A DNA stretch of 64,000 nt, from the NCBI RefSeq assembly GCF_000744705.1, contig NZ_JQML01000001.1, forward strand, positions 4,970,017-5,034,016, written 5' to 3'. The notes under the pieces are model-generated. The model was not told the origin of the DNA. It did not search any database and was given only the letters and a program-made list of their open reading frames with translations. Origin of the DNA: Streptacidiphilus albus JL83. GTDB taxonomy: Bacteria > Actinomycetota > Actinomycetes > Streptomycetales > Streptomycetaceae. This document shows positions 15,453 through 24,431 of this stretch, in pieces. The translations under genes and the position numbers were made by a program. How positions within the stretch are numbered: position 1 is the first letter of the stretch; every line of letters begins with the position of its first letter.

Positions 15453-15698
15453 TCAGACCGTGATGGGTGAACGAGGATCGACAGAGGTCACCAGCGTGCC
15501 CAACGGGATCCGCTCCGTCGCCGTGGTGGCGGCCGTCAGCGTCGGCACCGCCCCGGACCACGGTTCGTCCAGGAACGACCGCCACGACAGATGGTCGTAG
15601 GTGTAGGCGGCGTGGATCCCGAGCTCCTCGGCCCGCTGCCAGACCTTCTGCCCGTCGGACCAGCGGTGAATCGGCAAAATCGCTGTGCTCAGTCTCAT
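15453..15698 (-). pseudogene. LLM oxidoreductase 5' fragment, copy D (81 codons, inverted)
   Basis: On the minus strand, ATG 15698 opens MRLSTAILPIHRWSDGQKVW, and the frame ends after 81 codons with GTLVTSVDPRSPITV. It is the same length and has the same end point as copy C but points towards the 3' end of the intact LLM gene. It differs from copy C at several codons, so the copies are not recent identical duplicates. Confidence 0.88.
15459..15485 (-). repeat. Island core repeat, copy D (inverted)
   Basis: Reverse complement of the 27-bp core with a single change (GTCGATCC for GTCAATCC). The flank on its 3' side reads GTCTGACCTGCGGGAACG, so the CTGACCTGCG extension of copies A and C is also present. 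Confidence 0.85.
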
Positions 15699-15774
15699 GG
15701 CACCGCGCCTACGATGCGGTGGGCCACCTTGCGCCTTCTCTTCTGATTCCGGGAGGGAAGGCGCAGGAGGAATG

Positions 15775-16088
15775 ATGGAACTGCTCTCAGTGAACCAGGC
15801 AGCAACCATTCTCGGCGTCGACGACTCCCGTGTACGCCAGCTCCTGCGAGCCGGGATTCTGGAGGGCCAGCAAGTCGGGGGGCGATGGCGGTACGCATCC
15901 CCCCGAGTGAAGCCTGGCCGTTCCTGCGATCCGGCCCCGAGGTGGCGGCGGAAGGCATTGACGCGCCGGTCTCCGTGGTGGCGGCCGACCTGCTGGACAT
16001 TCAGGAAGACCGCGCTGAAACTGCCGCCGCCGACTTGCTGCGGCAGCTCCGAGCCTGTCTCCTGCAGGAGCGGCGGGTGGCCGAATGA
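15775..16088 (+). pseudogene. Excisionase-like HTH protein, frameshifted
   Basis: ATG 15775 (or 15772, both close to AGGAGG) starts MELLSVNQAATILGVDDSRV, RQLLRAGILEGQQVGGRWR: a MerR/excisionase-type helix-turn-helix of the HTH_17 sort. At about 15888 the coding sense moves to another frame, IPPSEAWPFLRSGPEVAAEG to LLRQLRACLLQERRVAE, ending at 16088. One missing base near GGTACGCATCCCCCC would give a ~105-residue protein. Either a sequencing error or a real mutation is possible. It lies head-to-head with LLM copy D. Confidence 0.65.
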
Positions 16089-16399
16089 CCAGCGCAAGGA
16101 CCGCTGTCGTGATCGAGTCCGACCTCATGACCAAGCCTCTGGTGGACCTCTTGCTGCGTGGTCTGGAGCACAGTGGAACCCGCCCGGGCCGACTACGAGC
16201 TCAGGGCGTCGGAGGGCTCGGAGCGCGACGGGTGACCGAGGCTCGGCCGGGACAGCCGCAGTGGCCGGCCCCGCCGGAGTGGCCGGCCCCGCCGACGCGC
16301 TGCTCAGCAGGTGGAGCCGTGCGGCTAGGCCTGGTCGAGGGCCGCCCGGAGGTCGGTGTCGGTGGTCCTGCCGGTGAGCCACGACCAGAGGGCCCTTGA
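16085..16399 (+). CDS. Possible truncated gene following HTH gene
   Basis: ATG 16085 overlaps the HTH stop (ATGA), suggesting a coupled gene. The first ~35 residues, MTSARTAVVIESDLMTKPLV then DLLLRGLEHSGTRPGR, look protein-like. Beyond about 16195 the sequence becomes Pro/Gly/Arg-rich, and from 16325 it lies antisense to the immunity gene, so the real 3' part is probably lost. I cannot assign a family. The open frame may be only a remnant. Confidence 0.3.
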   Translation: MTSARTAVVIESDLMTKPLVDLLLRGLEHSGTRPGRLRAQGVGGLGARRVTEARPGQPQWPAPPEWPAPPTRCSAGGAVRLGLVEGRPEVGVGGPAGEPRPEGP

Positions 16400-16963
16400 G
16401 GCCTTCCGGTCGAGGCCGAGGGCTTCGCGGGCGGCGCGCAGGAACAGGCTGTCCGTGGCGGCGACATAGTGGTTCGAAGCCCGGAGGCGGAGGCACGCCT
16501 CGGCCGGCGTGAGTCCGCCGGCGACCAGTCCGGACAGCTCGGCCACATCGTCGTCGAAGCGCGACTGGGCGCGGACGTGCACGCCGTACGCCGACTCGAA
16601 CTCCGCACAGAAGCTCCGGGCCGCGTAGGACGGGCTGCTCCGCAGCCACCACTGGTCGCTGGGGAACGACGGGAACGAGTCCCGGTCCAGTACCTTCCGG
16701 ACGTCCAGGTCGGTCCGCTCGATCCCGGCACGGAACGCGTCCGCCGCGGAACCGGTCAGCTGCGGCAGTACCTCCGAGACCAGCGTCCGCATCGTCAGGT
16801 CGTTGAGGTAGTCCTCAAGGTCCCAGGGATAGCCGGCCAGGCAGTCGGCGGCGAACCGCTGCCATCGCTCCGAGACCTCCCCGGGGGAGGCCTCGGTACG
16901 CCAGCCCTTGTCGACGAAGGCCTGGGCGAAGCCTCGGTCGAACCCGCTCCCGCTATCTCCCAC
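16325..16963 (-). CDS. Presumed immunity protein of RHS toxin
   Basis: A 212-residue soluble protein from GTG 16963, overlapping the end of the RHS gene by 11 bases on the same strand. The sequence is acidic and aromatic-rich (WDLEDYLNDLTMRTLVSEV, DQWWLRSSPSYAARSFCAEF, SLFLRAAREALGLDRKASRA, LWSWLTGRTTDTDLRAAL). I recognise no named domain. Position immediately after a polymorphic toxin gene is the classic place for the cognate immunity protein, so this role is inferred from context. A truncated paralogue is found at 13968-14340 in the toxin-antitoxin island. Confidence 0.65.
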   Translation of the reverse strand: MGDSGSGFDRGFAQAFVDKGWRTEASPGEVSERWQRFAADCLAGYPWDLEDYLNDLTMRTLVSEVLPQLTGSAADAFRAGIERTDLDVRKVLDRDSFPSFPSDQWWLRSSPSYAARSFCAEFESAYGVHVRAQSRFDDDVAELSGLVAGGLTPAEACLRLRASNHYVAATDSLFLRAAREALGLDRKASRALWSWLTGRTTDTDLRAALDQA

Positions 16964-19900
16964 TCTCGTTCTCCATGTACTTGACTGGGTCGTCCGGCCG
17001 GAAGAAGTTCGTGATCTTGCCGTTCTGTCCGATCACGAGCCGGCCTGTCGGTGTGTGCAGTCGAAGGATCGCACCGTCGCCGGAGCGGGTCACCTCGCGG
17101 ATCTGCGGGGTCAGCGGGCCGTTCATCAGGCCTTCGGCATCCTGCTCGTACCGGCTGAAGCCGTCATCGTCGTCGTCCTGGTCCTTGTACTCGGGCATGT
17201 CGGCGGACTCGCCGGGACGTTTGCCCTGCCCGAGGACATGCTTGTCGTACTTCTCGTCGATCTTCGCGGGATCCCATTTCATGGGTGCGTGCGGGGAGAG
17301 ACCGAGCGGGTCGGACCAGGTGTGCGGGTTGTGGACGTAGGTGTCCGGATTCGGCGCCGGAGCGAGGCCGAGCGGATCCGGGGTGGCGTAGCGGGCCGTC
17401 TCGGGGTCGTAGTACCGGTGCAGGTTGTAGTGGAGCCGCGTCTCGGGGTCGAAGTACTGGCCGGGGAAGCGCAGCGGGGTGTAGGCGGCACTGTCCCGGG
17501 GCCAGGTGGTGTTGCCCCAGAGGGTCTTGGTGGCTTGCCAGGAGACGCCTTCGGTGGCCGGGTCGACCAGTTCGGTGGGAGCGCCGGCGAGGTCGGTGAC
17601 GATGGCGAAGAAGCGCCGGTCGATCCGGTCCTGCTCGGAGGTCCGGCTGGTGATGGTCTCGGTCTGGGCCAGCGGACGCCATCCCCGGTGGTCCCAGCTG
17701 AGCGTGTAGGGACCGGGAAGGTAGGGGGCGTGGGTGGTCTGCTCCGCGAGGTGCGAGCCGTCCCAGGTGAACTCGACGCGTTCCTCGACCGCCGAGCCGT
17801 CGGCGCTGAGGCGCTCCTTCGAGATGCGGCGCCCGAGCGGGTCGTAGCGGTAGCGCCAGGAGGTACCGTCCGGGGTGACGACGCCGGTGAGGCGGTCCTC
17901 GGAGTCCCAGGCGTAGTGCCAGGTGTCCGGCTTCCTGGACAGGCGGGTCTTCTGCCGGACGACGGTGCGGCCCGAGGCGTCGTACTCGTAGCGGACCCGC
18001 CCGGCGGTGGCCAGTTGGGTGCCCTCGTAGGTGCGGGCGCCGAGCGCGGCATCGGCCGCCCCTCCGGCGGGCCACCGGGCATCGACGAGGTTGCCGGTCG
18101 GGTCGTAGGCGTAGGTCTCGTTCCAGTCCTCCGCCCGGACGGCGGTGACCCGGCCGGTCCGGTCCAGCTCGAACGTGCGCTCGGCGGCCGTCCGGTCGGT
18201 GATGCCGATCAGGCTTCCGTCCGCCTGGTAGCGGTAGCCGCGCTGCCGCAGGGTGGCGGAGCTGCTGCGGAGGCTCTGCGCGGTGAGCCGGTGCCGTCCG
18301 TCCCAGGAACTGCTGAGGGTCACGGATCCGCCGACGGTCCGCTCGCACTCGCGCCCGGCGGCGTCGTAGCTGAAGTCGAGCGTTCCGCCGGACGTCGCCA
18401 GCCCGGTCGCCCGACCGGCGCCGTCGTAGGTCCAGTCGCTGGTGTGCCCGGTGGGCATGATCCGCCGGGTCCGACGGCCGAGGACGTCACGATGATGGAC
18501 GAGCGTGCGACCGTTGACGGTCTCGGTCAGCAGGTTGCCGAGCGCGTCGACGGTTCGGGAGAGCTCGGCATCCGGATTGGCGGCACCGATCAGGTGTCCG
18601 GCGGCGTCGTACGCGTAGGTGCTGACCCGACCGTCGGCGTCCTTGGCGACGACCCGGCCGAGCCGGTCGTAGCCGTACCGGGTCCGCCGGCCGCGCGGGT
18701 CGGTCACCTCCGTCAGGCAACCGGACGCGTCGAAACCGTAGTTGACCGTGCGTCCGTGGAAGTCGCACTCGCTGACGACCCGTCCGGCCGGGTCGTACGC
18801 GTAGGTCCACTGCCGGCCGAGCGGGTCGGCGACGGCGACGAGCCGCATGTTCCGGTCGTAGCCGAAGGAGTGGCGCGCGCCGTCGGGGGTGGTGCGCGCG
18901 GCGAGCGTCTCGAAGTGGGTGTACTCGTAGGTGGTGGTCCGGCCGAGCTGGTCGGTACGGGCGAGCATGTTCCCCTCGCCGTCGTACGTCCAGCTCTCGG
19001 CGGCGCCGTCGGGAGTGGTCCGGAGGGCCAGCCGGCCCTCGACGGTCCAGGCCATCCGGGTGACGCCACCGAGCGGATCGGTGACGGCGGTGGAGCGGCC
19101 GAAGGCGTCGCGCTCGAACCTGGTCGTCGCCCCGGTCGGGCCGGTCACCTCGACCGGAAGGCCGGCGGCGTCGCAGCGCAGCCGGGTGACCCAGCCGAGT
19201 CCGTCGGTGACCGCCGCCAGGTGGCCGAGACCGTCGTACTCGTACCGCGTGACGGCGCCCAGCGGATCGGTGAGCGTGGTGCGACGCCCGTGGTCGTCAT
19301 AGGTCTGCCGCCAGGTCGCGCCACCGGGAGCGGTGACGGTGGTCGGCAGACTGAGGGAGTGGGCGTAGGCCGCGTCGCTCCGCTCGCCGTCGGGGCGGGT
19401 GACCGAGATCAGGTCACCGGCCCCGTCGTAGGTGTAACGGGTGGTGTGGCCGAGGGGGTTGGTCTCCGCGAGGAGTCGGTCGTGGAAGTCCCGTTCGTAG
19501 CGGGTGGTGTTGCCCAGCGGGTCGGTGATCGCGACTATCTGGTGTCGCTCGTTGACCTCGTAGGCGGTGGTGTGGCCGAGGGCGTCGGTCTCCGTGTGGG
19601 TCCGTAGGCCGGTGTCGGGGTCCGGGTCGCCGTAGCGGAAGGCGAAGTGGAGCGAGCCGTCTGCTCCGCCCTCGTCCAGCACCCGTCCGGCCGCGTCGTA
19701 GACGTACTGGTAGTGGCTGTCGTTGCGGTCGGTCCAGGAGGTGATCCGGCCCCAGGCGTCGTTGGCGAAGCGCATGGGCAGGCCGGAGGAGTTGTGGACC
19801 TCGCTGAGGTGGCCGTCGGTGTAGCCGTACCGCAGCAGTGACTGGTCGCCGCCGTCCTGGGCCGCGCCTGCGAGCAGGAGTTCGGTGATGCGTCCGTCGG

Positions 19901-20723
19901 CGACGGTGACCAGGAGTCGGTATCCGCCGGAGTGGGTGATGGCCTGCGGGGTGCCGTCGCGGTCGTAGGCGAGGGTGTAGTGGTCGCCGTTGCGGTTGCC
20001 CAGCCTGGTCAGCAGGGCTTCCCGGCCGCCCGGTTGGACGGTGAACTCGCGGACGAGACCGCTCGCGCGGTCGGTGAGGGTGTAGCCGCGCTCGCCGTAG
20101 TCGACGCTCAGGTCGCATCGGGCTCCGGCGGTGGCCCGGACCGGAGCGCCGGGGTCGGGGTGGGGGTAGGCCTGGGTGCGGCGGTCGGCGCCGAGGTGGA
20201 CCACGCCTTCGTCGTCGATCTCCAGGCGTTCGTCGAAGGTGCAGACCCAGCGGCGGCCCATCCAGCGTCCGGCCCGGTAGCCGGACTCGAAGCAGCGGGT
20301 GAACTCCAGCGGCAGGCTTCCGGGCAGGAAGGCGTCCGTCTGGTCGATGAACATCCGGCCGGTGGCCATGTCCACGGGCTCACCGCCGTCGCAGACAGCG
20401 TCCGGCGGACGGCCGGCGTCGTGCGGATCCGATACCTGGTCCCGACCGCTGCCACTGGGCTCGTCCCCGCGCGGTGAGGGGGCGTCCGGCGTGCCGCCCT
20501 CGGCCGGGTGCGGGTCGGTGACCTCGGTCCTGGGGTGCTCACCGGCCTTGCCGAGGTCCTCGACCGTCTTCGCCTCGTTGTCGGCGGCATGGTCGGCGAC
20601 CTGCCCGGTCTTCTCCTCGGTGTCCTTGAGGATGTCGTGGTAGCCAGTGGCGAAGTCCTTGGCCAAGCCCTGCTCGGCCTTCTTCGCCGCGTCCTCCAGC
20701 GCGTGCGCTATCTGCCCGCTCAC
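16953..20723 (-). CDS. RHS/YD-repeat polymorphic toxin
   Basis: A 1256-residue RHS protein. The N-terminus is a helical, charged ~110-residue leader without a signal peptide. A DUF6531-type domain follows (GEPVDMATGRMFIDQTDAFL near residue 115), then over twenty YD repeats (such as TTYEYTHFETLAART and RYEYDGLGHLAAVTD) that build the beta-cage, and the core-end signature YYDPETARYATPDPLGLAP. The last ~114 residues are the variable toxin tip, starting near MKWDPAKIDEKYDKHVLGQG and ending ITNFFRPDDPVKYMENE. The His in KHVLGQG and the late TGRLVIGQNGKITNFF recall BECR-type RNase toxins, but this is tentative. The secretion route is not visible in the window. Confidence 0.88.
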   Translation of the reverse strand: MSGQIAHALEDAAKKAEQGLAKDFATGYHDILKDTEEKTGQVADHAADNEAKTVEDLGKAGEHPRTEVTDPHPAEGGTPDAPSPRGDEPSGSGRDQVSDPHDAGRPPDAVCDGGEPVDMATGRMFIDQTDAFLPGSLPLEFTRCFESGYRAGRWMGRRWVCTFDERLEIDDEGVVHLGADRRTQAYPHPDPGAPVRATAGARCDLSVDYGERGYTLTDRASGLVREFTVQPGGREALLTRLGNRNGDHYTLAYDRDGTPQAITHSGGYRLLVTVADGRITELLLAGAAQDGGDQSLLRYGYTDGHLSEVHNSSGLPMRFANDAWGRITSWTDRNDSHYQYVYDAAGRVLDEGGADGSLHFAFRYGDPDPDTGLRTHTETDALGHTTAYEVNERHQIVAITDPLGNTTRYERDFHDRLLAETNPLGHTTRYTYDGAGDLISVTRPDGERSDAAYAHSLSLPTTVTAPGGATWRQTYDDHGRRTTLTDPLGAVTRYEYDGLGHLAAVTDGLGWVTRLRCDAAGLPVEVTGPTGATTRFERDAFGRSTAVTDPLGGVTRMAWTVEGRLALRTTPDGAAESWTYDGEGNMLARTDQLGRTTTYEYTHFETLAARTTPDGARHSFGYDRNMRLVAVADPLGRQWTYAYDPAGRVVSECDFHGRTVNYGFDASGCLTEVTDPRGRRTRYGYDRLGRVVAKDADGRVSTYAYDAAGHLIGAANPDAELSRTVDALGNLLTETVNGRTLVHHRDVLGRRTRRIMPTGHTSDWTYDGAGRATGLATSGGTLDFSYDAAGRECERTVGGSVTLSSSWDGRHRLTAQSLRSSSATLRQRGYRYQADGSLIGITDRTAAERTFELDRTGRVTAVRAEDWNETYAYDPTGNLVDARWPAGGAADAALGARTYEGTQLATAGRVRYEYDASGRTVVRQKTRLSRKPDTWHYAWDSEDRLTGVVTPDGTSWRYRYDPLGRRISKERLSADGSAVEERVEFTWDGSHLAEQTTHAPYLPGPYTLSWDHRGWRPLAQTETITSRTSEQDRIDRRFFAIVTDLAGAPTELVDPATEGVSWQATKTLWGNTTWPRDSAAYTPLRFPGQYFDPETRLHYNLHRYYDPETARYATPDPLGLAPAPNPDTYVHNPHTWSDPLGLSPHAPMKWDPAKIDEKYDKHVLGQGKRPGESADMPEYKDQDDDDDGFSRYEQDAEGLMNGPLTPQIREVTRSGDGAILRLHTPTGRLVIGQNGKITNFFRPDDPVKYMENESGR

Positions 20724-21110
20724 GCGGCCCGCACCGATCCCGCGTCCGCACGACCGTCACCGCTACCGCGCATCCCCACGCACCCCCGCACGCAACGCCC
20801 ACTCGCCGAGCCTGGCGGCTGCCAGGCTACCCCGACCCCGGTCGGTGGGAGATCAGGGTCGGCCAAGGGTGTTCACCGATGGTCCGGACCGGCTGGGGGC
20901 CAAGAGACTGGGCCGGTGCCCAGCAGGGCTGCGAGCCCCGCTCCCGTAGGCCGCCAAGGGGTGTCTGCGGGGGGCGTGCGTGGATCCACCCGTCAGCGGG
21001 ACGTGTGTCGCGGTGCCCTGCCTCCCGGGCCGTCGGTCCTGGAGACCAGCGGTCCGTCCGGGGCGTCCGCACCCGACTCGACCCGTCTCCGCCGAACCGA
21101 AGGAGTGTCC
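20724..21110. other. Intergenic region between RHS toxin and acylase
   Basis: About 390 bp separating divergent genes. I see no gene and no strong hairpin. The acylase ribosome-binding site AAGGAG at 21100-21105 is the only clear signal. Both promoters must lie here. Confidence 0.5.
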
Positions 21111-23687
21111 GTGAAGAGTCCGAGGCTGCTGTCAGGCCGAGTGTTAGGCCGCGTCCTCCGACGCGTGGACGGCGGTGGTGCCCGTCGTCCGCGCCGATGG
21201 CTGGCCGCCACGGCCGCCACGTTGAGCCTGGTCGCCTGGACGCCCCTGCCGAAGGTCGCGACGGCGGCAGCCGATCCGGGGTACCGGGCCACGATCGTGC
21301 AGACCGCCTACGGCATCCCGCACATCACCGCCGACGACTTCGGCTCCCTCGGCTTCGGCTACGGGGTCGCCTTCGCCGGTGACGACCTGTGCACCATGGC
21401 GGAGGACTACGTCACCGTCGAGGGGCAGCGGTCGCGGTTCTTCGGCCCCGACGGCACCTATACGTCGACCGGCGGCAGTACCGCCGACAACCTGGACAGC
21501 GACTTCTTCTGGCAGTCCGTGATCGACAGCCGGGCGGTCCCGAAGCTGCTCGCGGTGCGGTCCGGCCCGAGCGCCGTCCAGCCGGCGCTGCGACAGCTGA
21601 TCACGGGCTACGTCGACGGCTACAACCACTATCTCGCCTCGGTCGGCGGGTCGGCCGGGGTGCCCGACCCCACCTGCCGGGGAAAGGCGTGGGTGCGGCC
21701 GATCACCGAGCTCGACGCCTACCTCCGGATGTACCAGATCGTCGACCTGGAGGGCCAGGCCGCTGACCCCGACGCCATCGCCACGGCCCAGCCGCCCGCC
21801 GTCGCGCCGCCTGCTCCCCCGTCGACCACTGCCCCGGCTGCCCCGGCTGCCCCGGCTGCACGTGCCAAGACCATGGCGAGTGCCGCGCCCGGGACGCACG
21901 GCCTGCCGACGACAGCTCAACTCAAGGTACTGGCAAGCAGGGTGTCGACCGTCGGCTCGGCAAAGGCGGGCAGCAACGCGATCGCCGTCGGCTCGGCGGG
22001 CACCCGGAACCACTCGGGCATGCTGCTCGGCAACCCGCACTTCCCGTGGGACGGCGCGGACCGCTTCTACGAAGTGCAGCTCACCATCCCCGGAGTGATG
22101 AACGTCGAGGGCGCGAGCCTCGACGGCCTGCCGCTGGTGGTCATCGGCTTCAACTCCTCCGTGGCGTGGAGCCACACGACCTCGACGTCGTTCCCGTTCA
22201 CCTTCTACCAACTGGCGCTGCTCCCCGGCCACCCGACCGAGTACGTCTACGACGGGCGGGCACAGGCGATGACACCGCAGGCGGTGACCGTCATGGAACA
22301 GTCGCCCCGGGGCGGCCTCCAACCGGTCCGGCGCACCCTGTGGTCCACCCGTTGGGGCCCGGTGACCTCCGACATGTACGGGCAGCCCCTGCCCTGGAGC
22401 ACCGGGTCGGCATTCGTGCTGGCCGATGCCGATGCCGACAACTTCCGCTTCCTCGACGACGTCCTCGCCACGGACCGGGCCACCTCGACCGCGACCGTGC
22501 TCGCGGGCCTCAAGGAGTACCAGGGCATGCCCTGGAGCAACACGGTTGCCGCCGACTCCGCCGGCCACGCCCTCTACGCCGACATCGGGAGCTTTCCCGA
22601 TGTCACCGACGCGGAGGCCGAACGGTGCGACACCGCGATCGGGGCCGTCGTGTTCCAGCAGGGGGGACCGCCGATCCTCGACGGCTCCCAGCCGTCCTGC
22701 GCGTGGGGCAGCGACCCCGACTCTGCGGCGCCCGGCATCTTCGGCGGGAACGAGGAGCCCAGCCTGACTCGCAGCGACTTCGTGGAGAACTCCAACGACA
22801 GCTTCTGGCTGAGCAATCCGGCCCAGCCACTGACCGGCTACCCCAGGATCCTGGGCGACACCGACACCGACCGGGGCCTGCGCACCAGGAGCGCGCTCAC
22901 CATGGTCACGCAGCGGATCAGCGGGACCGACGACCTCGGACCGGCCGGTTTCACCCTCCAGGACATGAAGGACCTGATGTTCTCCGAGATCCAGTACGGC
23001 GCCACCCTGGTCAAGCCGCAACTGGTCTCGTTCTGCCGGTCGTTGCCCGGTGGCCTCGCTCCGACCAGTAGCGGTGCGACGGTCCCGGTCGGCGACGCGT
23101 GCGATGTGCTGGCCGCGTGGAACGGCCGGGAGGACGTGGGCTCGCGCGGCGACGTACTCTTCCGGGACTTCTGGGAGCGGGCTCTCGCCCTTCCCGAGGG
23201 ACCGTGGTCGACCCCCTTCGACCCCGCTGACCCGGTCGGCACGCCGAACGGGCTGAACACCGCCGACCACGCGGTGCAGACGGCGTTCGGCGACGCGCTG
23301 GCGGATCTGACCGCCGCCCACCTGCCCTACGACGTGACGCTCGGCAGCGTCCAGTACGTCGTGCGCGACGGCGAACGGATCCCGCTGCCCGGCGGTCCCG
23401 GCGACCCCGACGGCGAGTTCGACGCGATCTACCAGAACGTCATGACCCAGCCCGGCGCCGACCCGTCCCTCGGTTCGAGCTATCTCCAGGCCGTCACCTG
23501 GACACCGGGAAACCCGTGCCCGGACGCCGCCGCGCTGTTGACCTACTCCGAGTCGGACAACCCCGATTCACCGCACCACACGGACCAGACCGTGTTGTTC
23601 TCGCAGCAGAAGTGGGCGACCGCCTACTTCTGCCCCGCGCAGGTCGCCGCGCACGCGGTATCGACAACCGTGGTCCACGGCAGCTGA
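21111..23687 (+). CDS. Secreted penicillin-acylase-family Ntn hydrolase
   Basis: A protein of about 858 residues. GTG 21111 is chosen because AAGGAG lies five bases upstream. A twin-basic N-terminus (RRPRRWLAATAATLSLVAWT) looks like a secretion signal. After an alpha region (TAYGIPHITADDFGSLGFGY) comes a Pro/Ala-rich linker (PPAPPSTTAPAAPAAPAA), then the maturation site KAGSNAIAVGSAG, in which Ser288 would become the N-terminal nucleophile after autocleavage. Downstream blocks include NHSGMLLGNPHFPWDG and VENSNDSFWLSNPAQPLTGY, typical of acylases acting on acyl-homoserine lactones, lipopeptides (aculeacin A type) or penicillins. The substrate cannot be chosen from sequence. The insert in the linker is unusually rich in Pro and Ala. 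Confidence 0.87.
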   Translation: MKSPRLLSGRVLGRVLRRVDGGGARRPRRWLAATAATLSLVAWTPLPKVATAAADPGYRATIVQTAYGIPHITADDFGSLGFGYGVAFAGDDLCTMAEDYVTVEGQRSRFFGPDGTYTSTGGSTADNLDSDFFWQSVIDSRAVPKLLAVRSGPSAVQPALRQLITGYVDGYNHYLASVGGSAGVPDPTCRGKAWVRPITELDAYLRMYQIVDLEGQAADPDAIATAQPPAVAPPAPPSTTAPAAPAAPAARAKTMASAAPGTHGLPTTAQLKVLASRVSTVGSAKAGSNAIAVGSAGTRNHSGMLLGNPHFPWDGADRFYEVQLTIPGVMNVEGASLDGLPLVVIGFNSSVAWSHTTSTSFPFTFYQLALLPGHPTEYVYDGRAQAMTPQAVTVMEQSPRGGLQPVRRTLWSTRWGPVTSDMYGQPLPWSTGSAFVLADADADNFRFLDDVLATDRATSTATVLAGLKEYQGMPWSNTVAADSAGHALYADIGSFPDVTDAEAERCDTAIGAVVFQQGGPPILDGSQPSCAWGSDPDSAAPGIFGGNEEPSLTRSDFVENSNDSFWLSNPAQPLTGYPRILGDTDTDRGLRTRSALTMVTQRISGTDDLGPAGFTLQDMKDLMFSEIQYGATLVKPQLVSFCRSLPGGLAPTSSGATVPVGDACDVLAAWNGREDVGSRGDVLFRDFWERALALPEGPWSTPFDPADPVGTPNGLNTADHAVQTAFGDALADLTAAHLPYDVTLGSVQYVVRDGERIPLPGGPGDPDGEFDAIYQNVMTQPGADPSLGSSYLQAVTWTPGNPCPDAAALLTYSESDNPDSPHHTDQTVLFSQQKWATAYFCPAQVAAHAVSTTVVHGS

Positions 23688-23969
23688 ACCCCGGCGGTGG
23701 ATCGGGAGAGCCCCCGGGCGCCCGGTCCACCGGAGCCGGGCACCCGGAGCCCGCCGCCGGCCCGGCCCACGCGATCACGGATTCGCCGACCGTGAATTCC
23801 GTACGCCGTCCGCGCCGGTGCAGCAGTTCGGCTACGTCGCATTCGGTGGCCAGCACCGCAGGACCCCCGTCCCGAAGCCGTTCTGGGCGGTGGAAATGGT
23901 CCGGCTCGCAGTTTCGCGGGTGCCCGGAGCAGGTGGGCGGACCCGCCCCGGGCGGGTTGGGCGGTGGGG
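23688..23969. other. Intergenic, convergent genes
   Basis: About 280 bp between the convergent acylase and tautomerase genes. A weak imperfect repeat (CGGTGGA near 23695 and TCCACCG near 23727) might terminate the acylase message. Nothing else is seen. Confidence 0.35.
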
Positions 23970-24407
23970 TCAGCGGGTGTCGGCTGTCTGGGCGGCTGCG
24001 GTGGCGGCGGCGATGAGGGCCTCGCCGGTGTAGGCGTGGCCGCCGAGGCCCCAGCCGCCGTCGGGGGCGTTGAGGATGTTGACCCAGGTGTCGTTGCGGT
24101 CGTGGCCCGGAGCGGTGAGGGCATCCACGATGTCGGTGGCGGCGGTGATGAACGCGGCGCGGGCCTCCGGGGTCGGCAGGCCGATGTCCGGGAGCTTCAG
24201 TTCGACCATGACCACCGGGCGGTTGGTACCGCCGGCGTAGACGTCCTCGGGCGCCAGGAGGTGGACGGTGCCGCCGACGATCGAGGTGAAGAAGCTGTTC
24301 CCGGTGAGGCCGGAGGCCTCCAGCAGTGCGGCGGTCAGCTGCGGGAGGATCTGGCGGCTCCCGGTCGCGGTGAGCACGTCGCGCGGGGCGGTGACGGTGA
24401 TGGGCAT
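23970..24407 (-). CDS. Tautomerase-superfamily protein
   Basis: A 145-residue protein starting MPITVTAPRDVLTATGSRQI, with the Pro2 that serves as catalytic base in the 4-oxalocrotonate tautomerase/MIF superfamily. The central VVMVELKLPDIGLPTPEARA and WVNILNAPDGGWGLGGHAYT fit the longer, duplicated-fold members. The physiological substrate is unknown. It is divergent from a TetR regulator across a 98-bp intergenic region containing a perfect palindrome, so it is the likely target of that regulator. Confidence 0.82.
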   Translation of the reverse strand: MPITVTAPRDVLTATGSRQILPQLTAALLEASGLTGNSFFTSIVGGTVHLLAPEDVYAGGTNRPVVMVELKLPDIGLPTPEARAAFITAATDIVDALTAPGHDRNDTWVNILNAPDGGWGLGGHAYTGEALIAAATAAAQTADTR

Positions 24408-24431
24408 GGCTGTCCCCTCTGAGGGATCTAG

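Noticed and set aside
16908-19607. An 899-codon plus-strand open frame opposite the RHS gene
   Set aside because: Its Gly/Val-rich repeats mirror the YD repeats of the RHS gene on the other strand.
21144-23321. A 725-codon minus-strand open frame opposite the acylase
   Set aside because: No recognisable motif, antisense to a well-supported Ntn hydrolase gene.
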